Positions 1 to 4,812 of a stretch of DNA of 6,022 nucleotides are shown in pieces. The number at the start of each line of letters is the position of its first letter. The stretch's first letter is position 1. The stretch covers positions 1 through 6,022 of the forward strand of contig JAUNHO010000073.1 of assembly GCA_030523905.1 (NCBI GenBank), written 5' to 3'. The notes below the pieces were generated by a model. It was given only the letters and a program-made list of their open reading frames with translations. It was not told the DNA's origin and did no database searches. The DNA comes from Bergeyella zoohelcum (GTDB taxonomy: Bacteria; Bacteroidota; Bacteroidia; Flavobacteriales; Weeksellaceae). The position numbers and the translations under genes are program-made.

Positions 1-612
1 GAAGCTTTCCATAGCTATGTCCAGAGAATGGCGGATAGGGTAGATGCCACGGAGCCGTTTGCCCTACTAGGTTATTCTTTTGGGGGAATCATCGTGCAGG
101 AAATTGCTCTACTGAAAAAGCCTGAAAAAATTGTGATTTTAGGGAGTATAAAATCGGATAAAGAAAAATCTAAATTGATAAAAATAGCCGAAAAAACAGG
201 ACTACCAAGGTTATTCCTAAAAAGCTGGTTTAATGATAAGGGAGCAATGTTTTATGCGTTTATTAGGCAGTTGTTTGACCCTAAAAATCCCAAAATAATG
301 GATTATTTCCGTGTGAGAAATCCGTATTATTTGAAGTGGAGTATAGAAAAAATAGCAGCGTGGAAGTTTGCGGAACTCCCCAATGTTGTTCAGATTCTTG
401 GTGATAAAGATATAGTTTTCCCCATTAAAAATTCCAAGCCAGATTATATTATAAAAGGCGGAACTCATTTATTTCCAGTTACTAAACATAAAGCGGTTTC
501 GGAGATATTGATAGATATTTTCAATGAAAAACCCACTTCTCAGCAAAGCCAAGAAATGGGTAAAAACACAAATGATGAAAAAAACTTCGCCAAAGATAAG
601 GCTTTTTTTTGA
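1..612 (+). CDS. Alpha/beta hydrolase, 3' part (5' end outside window)
   Basis: Partial gene. The frame is open from base 1, so the ATG at 28 is probably internal: the residues before it (EAFHSYVQR) read as normal helix and lead straight into the nucleophile strand. 203 residues are visible. The nucleophile elbow GYSFGG places the Ser at bases 76-78. A GDKDIVFP segment gives the likely catalytic Asp (409-411), and GGTHLF gives the His (466-468). The order Ser-Asp-His and the spacing fit the alpha/beta hydrolase fold with a helical cap between the elbow and the Asp strand. There is no signal peptide in the visible part, and the substrate cannot be told. The fold should end near IDIFNEK; about 25 further polar residues form a tail that ends in an eight-T run next to the TGA stop. 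A terminator follows at 668-702. Family assignment is firm; specificity is unknown. Confidence 0.85.
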   Translation, partial: EAFHSYVQRMADRVDATEPFALLGYSFGGIIVQEIALLKKPEKIVILGSIKSDKEKSKLIKIAEKTGLPRLFLKSWFNDKGAMFYAFIRQLFDPKNPKIMDYFRVRNPYYLKWSIEKIAAWKFAELPNVVQILGDKDIVFPIKNSKPDYIIKGGTHLFPVTKHKAVSEILIDIFNEKPTSQQSQEMGKNTNDEKNFAKDKAFF

Positions 613-667
613 ATCTGCAAGTTTTTATCTGTTTTTTTGTATAGAAAAAATCTATTTTAACCAAAAT

Positions 668-702
668 AAAAAGCCAAAGAGAATTTTTCCTTTGGCTTTT
701 TT
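668..702. terminator. Bidirectional intrinsic terminator
   Basis: A perfect 12-bp stem pairs 668-679 (AAAAAGCCAAAG) with 690-701 (CTTTGGCTTTTT), with a 10-nt loop. T-rich sequence follows on the plus strand, and a T-rich run also follows on the minus strand (complement of the A-rich 661-672). It sits between two convergent genes, the hydrolase (stop at 612) and the lipoprotein (stop at 732), so it probably ends both transcripts. The rest of 613-731 is AT-rich with no gene that I can support. Confidence 0.85.
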
Positions 703-731
703 GTACTAATAATGTGATATTATGAAAAAAA

Positions 732-1451
732 TCAGTTTTGTTCCGCTGTTCTTTTCGTAGATTTATAAACCTGAAAATTGAATACGAAAGTTCTGTTTCT
801 CCAGCTCGTACCAGAATACGGGTAGTGGCTATCTCTGGCAAATGCCGCCCTTGATGGCACTATGATAACGCCTTGAAGATTATAGTTTTCAGAGTCTGCT
901 TTATCAAAACTTTGGAAGTATTTCATACCTTCTTTTAGTCCTTCTATTTCGTAGTAGCTTCTAGCGTTGCCAGTGCTACTTAATATGCTTTCTTTTACAT
1001 AATAGTAGATTGGGTCTATGTCTAGCGTTCCTGTGTTTTCTACGCTATTAGAGAAGTTGATTTCAGAAGAATACGCTCCTGCTTCCGTGGATAGAAAGGC
1101 AGTGGTTTTTTGCATTAGTCGTAGTACATCGGTTTCTCCTATTTCTGTTCCTGCGGTAGGCTGGGCTCCATCTCTTACGATAACGACCACGCCAGAGGCG
1201 AGTTTTTGAGGGTTTAGATTAGCCAATTTGGTGTAGTTGTCATCGCTTGTTGTCGTAGAGCTAAATGCTACTACTTTGCCCTGTGCATCAAAATAATGCT
1301 CGTCCAGATACTTCTGTATAGCGGCATCATCGTTGGTATTTTGGGTGCTTACTTCTGCTACTTCGGTGGTGGTGGTAGTGGTGTCATCGTCTTTACGGCA
1401 CGCGGTAAGCGTAAGGAATAATGCCGTGGCATATATTAATGATTGTTTCAT
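732..1451 (-). CDS. Lipoprotein with probable degenerate FKBP-like domain
   Basis: 239 aa. The N-terminus is a clear type II signal: one Lys, a hydrophobic stretch, then lipobox LTAC with Cys18. The residues after the Cys, C-R-K-D-D-D, fit the Bacteroidota lipoprotein export signal (Lys plus acidic residues next to the Cys), so the mature protein is likely displayed on the outer surface of the outer membrane. A Thr-rich linker (six Thr, residues 24-29) follows, then an Asp/Asn-rich stretch. The C-terminal third (EIEGLKEGMKYF, VIIVPSRAAFAR, FVFNFQVYK) resembles the end of FKBP-type peptidyl-prolyl isomerases (G..EG, (I/V)P, F.(V/F).L), as in flavobacterial FKBP-like lipoproteins. Catalytic aromatic residues are not obvious, so isomerase activity is doubtful. 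It is transcribed alone, divergent from the S4 gene and convergent with the hydrolase. The lipoprotein call is strong; the FKBP link is inference. Confidence 0.8.
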   Translation of the reverse strand: MKQSLIYATALFLTLTACRKDDDTTTTTTEVAEVSTQNTNDDAAIQKYLDEHYFDAQGKVVAFSSTTTSDDNYTKLANLNPQKLASGVVVIVRDGAQPTAGTEIGETDVLRLMQKTTAFLSTEAGAYSSEINFSNSVENTGTLDIDPIYYYVKESILSSTGNARSYYEIEGLKEGMKYFQSFDKADSENYNLQGVIIVPSRAAFARDSHYPYSGTSWRNRTFVFNFQVYKSTKRTAEQN

Positions 1452-1460
1452 TTATTTTAT

Positions 1461-1468
1461 TATTTTTG
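1461..1468 (+). promoter_or_regulatory. Bacteroidota -7 box for the S4 protein gene
   Basis: TATTTTTG matches TAnnTTTG and lies 30 nt before the ATG at 1499. A TTG at 1443-1445 is a possible -33 element, but the 15-nt gap is short compared with the usual 17-23. In AT-rich DNA such a match can arise by chance; the position between divergent genes supports it. Confidence 0.4.
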
Positions 1469-1481
1469 AAGTTTGAATTTA

Positions 1482-1489
1482 CAAAAGTA
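1482..1489 (-). promoter_or_regulatory. Bacteroidota -7 box for the lipoprotein gene
   Basis: On the minus strand the sequence reads TACTTTTG, an exact match to the Bacteroidota -7 consensus TAnnTTTG, about 30 nt upstream of the ATG at 1451. I see no convincing TTG at -33, so the call rests on the -7 box and its position. The leader is A-rich with no Shine-Dalgarno site, as is usual in this phylum. Confidence 0.5.
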
Positions 1490-1498
1490 ATAAAAAAT

Positions 1499-1936
1499 AT
1501 GAGAGTAGATAAATTTTTGTGGTCGGTAAGGTTTTATAAAACCAGAAGCATTGCCGCAGAAGAGATAAAAAAGAATAGAGTCTCCATAGGGGAAAGCCCC
1601 GTGAAATCGTCCAAAGAAGTGAAAAATGGCGATATAATAAAGATAAGAAAAAATCAAATTGACTATAAAATAAAGGTTTTGGACATTCCTAAAAGTAGGG
1701 TAGGGGCAAAACTCGTATCGCTCTATGTGGTGGATATGACCGATAAAGAGCAATACGAAATACTGAAAATGAGAAAGTTACAGCAAGATTACTACCGAAT
1801 GAAAGGTGAAGGGAGACCTACCAAAAAAGACCGCCGTAGTCTGGATGATTACACTTCTTATAATGAAGAAGAAATGGTTTCTGACGAGGATTATTGGGAT
1901 AATTTCTTTAATGATGATGAGGAAGAAGACGAATAA
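1499..1936 (+). CDS. S4-domain RNA-binding protein, Hsp15 (HslR)-like
   Basis: 145 aa. The first ~60 residues form an S4 RNA-binding fold: the opening MRVDKFLWSVRFYKTRSIA is the signature start of Hsp15-type S4 proteins, followed by KNRVSIGE and a KNGDIIKIRK strand. The conserved GRPTKKDRRSLDDY segment comes near residue 103, and the protein ends in a very acidic tail (DNFFNDDEEEDE). In E. coli, Hsp15 (133 aa) binds 50S subunits carrying stalled peptidyl-tRNA; a similar ribosome-rescue role is inferred here. The frame is open back to an ATG at 1421, but those 26 extra residues are hydrophobic, do not belong to the family and would overlap the divergent lipoprotein gene. The ATG at 1499 starts exactly at the S4 domain and is preferred. 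The 3' end overlaps aroK by 29 bp on the opposite strand, with no terminator seen. Confidence 0.88.
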   Translation: MRVDKFLWSVRFYKTRSIAAEEIKKNRVSIGESPVKSSKEVKNGDIIKIRKNQIDYKIKVLDIPKSRVGAKLVSLYVVDMTDKEQYEILKMRKLQQDYYRMKGEGRPTKKDRRSLDDYTSYNEEEMVSDEDYWDNFFNDDEEEDE

Positions 1937-2429
1937 TCTCTTCCACTATTTCCTCAGGGGTTAGGCTATCCGTAGCGACAGAAAACTGGCTTTTAGTATA
2001 GAAAGGCAGCCGCTCAAAAAGATGCTTGGCGATGAACTCAGGTAAATCCTCATCATTGATGTTGGCAATCAGTGGGCGTTTTGTTTTTTGTTTCAAAAGC
2101 CTTTCGCATAGGGTAGGGATATTGGCTTTTAGATAAAAACTCACCGATTTTTCATTGAGGAGGTCTATATTATTATAATAAGCAGGAGTGCCACCTCCAA
2201 GGCTCAAAATGATGTTTTCCTCCGTATTAAGATGGTGGATAAGTAGCTCTCTTTCCTGTTTTCGGAAGAATATTTCGCCTTTTTTTTGGAAAATTTCACT
2301 GATGCTGGCATTATTTCGTAAAGAAATTTCCTTATCAAGGTCAATTAATTTGAAATTTATTTTTTTGCTTAAAAGTTTGGAAATGTGGCTTTTACCGCTT
2401 CCCATATAGCCTATGAGAGAAATAATCAT
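1908..2429 (-). CDS. aroK: Shikimate kinase
   Basis: 173 aa from the chosen ATG, a normal length for AroK. It phosphorylates shikimate at the 3-hydroxyl with ATP, the fifth step of the shikimate pathway to chorismate, in the cytoplasm. All family motifs are present: P-loop GYMGSGKS (residues 7-14), shikimate-binding Asp in DLD (D32), Arg in FFRKQE (R56), GGGTP (78-82), KRPL of the lid (R118) and ERLPFY (R140). Start choice: a GTG at 2444 adds five residues (VKKFK), but the ATG at 2429 begins directly at the first beta strand, and a near-consensus -7 box (GATATTTG, complement of 2444-2451) ends at that GTG, which makes the upstream start unlikely. The C-terminus LLPHHH is encoded opposite the acidic tail of the S4 gene. 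It is not in an operon with other aro genes here. Confidence 0.95.
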   Translation of the reverse strand: MIISLIGYMGSGKSHISKLLSKKINFKLIDLDKEISLRNNASISEIFQKKGEIFFRKQERELLIHHLNTEENIILSLGGGTPAYYNNIDLLNEKSVSFYLKANIPTLCERLLKQKTKRPLIANINDEDLPEFIAKHLFERLPFYTKSQFSVATDSLTPEEIVEEIIRLLPHHH

Positions 2430-2459
2430 CTTAAATTTTTTCACAAATATCTAAAAAAA

Positions 2460-2490
2460 TTTTGAGATTAGAAAAAAAGTTGTATCTTTG
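2460..2490 (+). promoter_or_regulatory. Strong Bacteroidota promoter of the tRNA operon
   Basis: TTTTG at 2460-2464 (-33 element), an 18-nt spacer, then TATCTTTG at 2483-2490 (-7 element, exact TAnnTTTG), followed by CAC. This is the clearest promoter in the window. Transcription should start near 2497, giving a leader of about 33 nt before the first tRNA. The leader contains a small inverted repeat, CGGA-AATA-TCCG, at 2505-2516. The promoter lies back to back with the start of aroK. Confidence 0.8.
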
Positions 2491-2529
2491 CACCGCTTTT
2501 GAAACGGAAATATCCGCAAGAGAGTGGAA

Positions 2530-2602
2530 GACTCGGTAGCTCAGCTGGTAGAGCAATACACTTTTAATGTATGGGTCCTGGGTTCGAATCCCAGCCGAGT
2601 CA
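2530..2602 (+). tRNA. tRNA-Lys (UUU), copy 1
   Basis: A complete cloverleaf folds by eye: acceptor GACTCGG/CCGAGTC (2530-2536 with 2595-2601), D-arm GCTC...GAGC, anticodon stem ATACA/TGTAT with loop CTTTTAA (anticodon TTT at 2563-2565), T-arm CTGGG-TTCGAAT-CCCAG, and discriminator A at 2602. The CCA end is not encoded (the next bases are CAA), so it must be added by the CCA-adding enzyme. It is the first gene of a three-tRNA operon. Confidence 0.97.
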
Positions 2603-2610
2603 CAATAATT

Positions 2611-2631
2611 AAAATCTGCGGTGCAGTTTTT
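2611..2631 (+). other. Small hairpin plus T-run between tRNA-Lys and tRNA-Leu
   Basis: CTGC (2616-2619), loop GGT, GCAG (2623-2626), then five T. The flanking AAAA and TTTT can extend the stem past one T-T mismatch. It resembles a weak terminator or a processing signal, and it ends exactly one base before the mature 5' end of tRNA-Leu. With only four GC-containing core pairs, any function is uncertain. Confidence 0.3.
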
Positions 2632-2715
2632 GCCTGTGTGGTGAAATTGGTAGACACGCCATCTTGAGGGGGTGGTATCCTAAAGGATGTGCTGGTTCGA
2701 GTCCAGTCGCAGGCA
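2632..2715 (+). tRNA. tRNA-Leu (GAG)
   Basis: An 84-nt class II tRNA. Acceptor GCCTGTG/CGCAGGC (2632-2638 with 2708-2714, one G-T pair), anticodon stem CCATC/GGTGG with loop TTGAGGG (anticodon GAG at 2666-2668, reading CUC/CUU Leu codons), a long variable arm ATCC-TAAA-GGAT typical of Leu, and T-arm GCTGG-TTCGAGT-CCAGT. Discriminator A is at 2715; no CCA is encoded. It sits 29 nt after tRNA-Lys copy 1, with no separate promoter that I can support. Confidence 0.96.
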
Positions 2716-2779
2716 CTTTGAAAAGAAAAAGTTTTTCATAGTATAAATTTAGAGTTAATAATTAGTTAAAAACACCATT

Positions 2780-2852
2780 GACCTGGTAGCTCAGCTGGTA
2801 GAGCAATACACTTTTAATGTATGGGTCCTGGGTTCGAATCCCAGCCAGGTCA
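2780..2852 (+). tRNA. tRNA-Lys (UUU), copy 2
   Basis: Identical to the copy at 2530-2602 except in the acceptor stem, GACCTGG/CCAGGTC, where two base pairs are swapped in a compensatory way (T-A to C-G and C-G to T-A). The anticodon TTT is at 2813-2815. No CCA is encoded. It is the last gene of the operon, 64 nt after tRNA-Leu, and the terminator at 2905 follows. Confidence 0.97.
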
Positions 2853-2904
2853 CAATTTTTGAAAAGTAAATTTTTTTCATATTAATATTTTGTGATTTGG
2901 TGTT

Positions 2905-2942
2905 CGTAAGCCTTCTTGATTTCAAGGAGGCTTGCGTTTTTC
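2905..2942 (+). terminator. Intrinsic terminator of the tRNA operon
   Basis: A 14-bp stem with no mismatch if G-U pairs are allowed: CGTAAGCCTTCTTG (2905-2918) with CAAGGAGGCTTGCG (2923-2936), ATTT loop, followed by TTTTT. It sits 52 nt after the second tRNA-Lys and ends the plus-strand operon. Confidence 0.92.
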
Positions 2943-2960
2943 TATAAGTTAAGGTGAGAT

Positions 2961-3002
2961 AAAAAAAACCGAAAACCATTTTTTTGAATTTGATTTTCGG
3001 TT
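2961..3002 (-). terminator. Intrinsic terminator of panC
   Basis: On the minus strand AACCGAAAA (complement of 2994-3002) pairs with TTTTCGGTT (complement of 2967-2975) across an 18-nt loop, followed by a run of T (complement of the A-run 2961-2968). It begins 8 nt after the panC stop codon. The stem is short but perfectly placed. Confidence 0.75.
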
Positions 3003-3010
3003 GCTGTGTT

Positions 3011-3865
3011 TTATAATCCTATATTGTCTATCAATCTTACTTCGCCTACAAATACTGCAATGAAAGCTCTATATTTATGGTTTTCTATGGGAAGGTCGGT
3101 CTCTTTTAGCGTTTGTTCATCGGCGATGATGAAATATTCTAGTTCAAAATTTTCCGCAGTTTTGAAAATGTTTTCTACTTCTTGTTTGATTTCTGGAATA
3201 GATTTTTCTCCGAACCAGTTTTTTACTTTTAGTAAAGTTTCATAGATGATTTTGGCGTGTTCTCGGTCGGTGTTATTGAGTCTTTCATTTCTAGAACTCA
3301 TTGCTAAACCGTGTGGCTCACGCAAAATTTCGGCTCCGTGAATCTTGGTAGGGATATTTTTTTTCTCTACCATTTTTCGGATAATGGCAAGTTGCTGGAA
3401 ATCTTTCTCCCCAAAATAGGCATTATCAGGCTGAACTTGAGCGAAAAGTTCCTCTACTATGGTGCCTACACCTTCAAAATGACCTGGTCGGAATTTGCCT
3501 TCCATTTCGTTTTCTAGACCATCAAAATCATAAGATTGGCTTTTTAGTCCATTGGGATAAACATCTTCTACACTGGGGATATAGACCGCATCTACGAGCT
3601 GGCTTTCGGTTAGTTTTTGTATATCGGCTTCTATCGTTCTCGGATATTTTTCTAAATCCTGAGCATTATTAAATTGCGTAGGATTGACGAAAATAGAGGA
3701 GATGACAACATCATTATCCTTTCTTGCTAGTTTGTATAGCGAGATATGCCCCGCGTGTAAAGCCCCCATAGTAGGAGCAAAACCTATCTTTTTATTGTGG
3801 CTTTTAGATTCCTTGATGTAGATTTCTAGCTCTTTTTTATTGCTTAAAATTTTCATAATCTTCAT
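3011..3865 (-). CDS. panC: Pantothenate synthetase (pantoate--beta-alanine ligase)
   Basis: 284 aa, the usual PanC length. It joins pantoate and beta-alanine using ATP, through a pantoyl-adenylate, to give pantothenate for CoA synthesis; cytoplasmic. Motifs in order: PTMGALHAGH (31-40, the HIGH-type ATP site), FVNPTQFNN (59-67, pantoate binding), GKFRPGHFEGVGTIV (123-137), FGEKDFQQ (151-158) and the KMSKS-like MSSRN (189-193). All expected active-site segments are intact, so it should be functional. Two in-frame ATGs are possible, 3865 and 3856 (MKIMKIL); the family would accept either. An exact -7 box, TAATTTTG, lies 14 nt upstream of the first ATG. It is transcribed alone, divergent from the glycogen-synthase-like gene; panB and panD are not in this window. 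Confidence 0.96.
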   Translation of the reverse strand: MKIMKILSNKKELEIYIKESKSHNKKIGFAPTMGALHAGHISLYKLARKDNDVVISSIFVNPTQFNNAQDLEKYPRTIEADIQKLTESQLVDAVYIPSVEDVYPNGLKSQSYDFDGLENEMEGKFRPGHFEGVGTIVEELFAQVQPDNAYFGEKDFQQLAIIRKMVEKKNIPTKIHGAEILREPHGLAMSSRNERLNNTDREHAKIIYETLLKVKNWFGEKSIPEIKQEVENIFKTAENFELEYFIIADEQTLKETDLPIENHKYRAFIAVFVGEVRLIDNIGL

Positions 3866-3878
3866 TAAAAATAGGGGA

Positions 3879-3886
3879 CAAAATTA
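3879..3886 (-). promoter_or_regulatory. Bacteroidota -7 box for panC
   Basis: The minus strand reads TAATTTTG, an exact TAnnTTTG match just upstream of panC. Transcription from it would start about 7 nt upstream of the ATG at 3865, leaving an almost leaderless message for that start, or a ~16-nt leader for the ATG at 3856. No clear -33 TTG is seen. Confidence 0.45.
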
Positions 3887-3970
3887 TGAAAAATAAAATG
3901 TCTATACTGCCTTGGAATAATTTTTGTATCATAAAAAATGTTAATTAGATTTTATTAGATTAAATTTTTG

Positions 3971-3978
3971 TAACTTTG
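3971..3978 (+). promoter_or_regulatory. Bacteroidota -7 box for the GT5-like / DUF4270 operon
   Basis: TAACTTTG followed by CAC at 3979-3981 minus one base (TTTGCAC) repeats the layout of the tRNA promoter -7 region at 2483-2493. It lies 48 nt before the ATG at 4027, leaving a leader of about 40 nt. The -33 position holds only T/A-rich sequence without TTG. The rest of the 161-bp divergent spacer (3866-4026) is AT-rich with no other signal that I can name. Confidence 0.6.
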
Positions 3979-4026
3979 CACTGAAATATATCCTGTAAAA
4001 AGCGAGGATAAAGTAAATAACAAAGT

Positions 4027-4797
4027 ATGCCAAATCAGAGAATTTTATACATTACAACGGAGATGTTTCCTTATCAGGAGGAAAGCAGTATGGCGAATAT
4101 GGTCAATAAAATGGCACTGAAAATGTACCGCTCTGGGAATGATGTGAGGGTTTTTATGCCAAGATTTGGGTCAATCAGTGAGCGTAAATTCCAGCTTCAC
4201 GAGGTGATTCGTCTTTCGGGAATGAATGTCATTATCAATGATTTAGACCAGCCTCTTATCATCAAGGTAGGCTCTTTACCTGGGGAGAGATTACAGGTTT
4301 ATTTTATAGACAACGATGAGTATTTCAAAAGAAAACCACTATATATAGATGAGGAAGGAGTGCCTTTCAAGGATAATGGAGAGAGGGCAGTCTTCTTCGC
4401 AAAAGGCGTGGTAGAAACCATTAAAAAACTAAACTGGGTGCCAGATGTAATCCACATTAATGGTTGGATGGCTTCTTTCGTGTTGCTATATCTCAATACC
4501 TACTACAAAGATGATTATTTCTTCAAAAATACTAAAATGGTAGTTTCTGCGTATAATGAGCAGGATATAAAAATGGATAAAACAATAGAAGAGGTATTGA
4601 AATTTGATAACATTACCGATTTAGCAAGTTTGAAAAAGCCTACAACTCGTAAATTCGCTGCGGAAATAATGTCTTTTGCCGATGTATTAGCAAAAGGCGA
4701 TGAGTTTTTGGAGGAAGATGTAGAAAAAGTTTATAAAAAAGTAAAAACTAAAAAAGTAGATTTTGTAGAATCTGATTCTATTGATACGATTTACTAA
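4027..4797 (+). CDS. Glycogen/starch synthase-like protein, N-terminal GT5 domain only
   Basis: 256 aa, about half of a full GT5 glycogen synthase (~480 aa). The N-terminal Rossmann domain is recognisable: RILYITTEMFPY (5-16), NDVRVFMPRFG (38-48), a segment ending VYFIDNDEYFKR (91-102), NGERAVFFAKG (117-127) and WVPDVIHINGWMAS (137-150). The C-terminal domain that binds ADP-glucose is absent; the gene ends naturally at TAA after a Lys-rich, charged tail (VEKVYKKVKTKKVDF), so it is not a visible frameshift. The KxGG loop near residue 17 is replaced by QEESS, and the HxHDWH motif reads HINGWM, losing the Asp and second His. Enzymatic glycogen synthesis is therefore unlikely; a binding or regulatory role is inferred. 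It has no signal peptide. It is followed 15 nt later by the DUF4270 gene, probably the same transcript. Confidence 0.85.
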   Translation: MPNQRILYITTEMFPYQEESSMANMVNKMALKMYRSGNDVRVFMPRFGSISERKFQLHEVIRLSGMNVIINDLDQPLIIKVGSLPGERLQVYFIDNDEYFKRKPLYIDEEGVPFKDNGERAVFFAKGVVETIKKLNWVPDVIHINGWMASFVLLYLNTYYKDDYFFKNTKMVVSAYNEQDIKMDKTIEEVLKFDNITDLASLKKPTTRKFAAEIMSFADVLAKGDEFLEEDVEKVYKKVKTKKVDFVESDSIDTIY

Positions 4798-4812
4798 TAT
4801 TATTGTTGATAA

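Noticed and set aside
524..709. Separate small gene of 61 aa after the hydrolase
   Set aside because: It overlaps the hydrolase tail and runs through the terminator hairpin, with no recognisable domain; kept only as a possible remnant.
521..841. 106-aa minus-strand frame spanning the terminator
   Set aside because: It overlaps the real lipoprotein gene and the hydrolase end on opposite frames, is rich in aromatic/basic residues from AT-rich DNA, and shows no domain.
1364..1385. Threonine codon run in the lipoprotein as a phase-variable repeat
   Set aside because: The unit is a triplet with interruptions, so slippage would only change linker length and would not switch the frame.
1421..1498. 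N-terminal extension of the S4 protein from an ATG at 1421
   Set aside because: The added 26 residues are hydrophobic, unlike any S4/Hsp15 N-terminus, and overlap the divergent lipoprotein start; the domain begins exactly at the ATG at 1499.
2505..2516. Riboswitch or attenuator in the tRNA operon leader
   Set aside because: Only a 4-bp CGGA/TCCG inverted repeat is present in a ~33-nt leader, too small for a known regulatory RNA.
2530..2852. tRNA array as an integration site for a mobile element
   Set aside because: No integrase, direct repeat of a tRNA 3' end alone, or foreign-looking genes lie nearby; both flanks are housekeeping genes.
2791..2979. 62-aa minus-strand frame across the second tRNA-Lys
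   Set aside because: It is the reverse complement of a tRNA plus the tRNA and panC terminators; the GFEPRTHTLK-type peptide is a known artefact of antisense tRNA translation.
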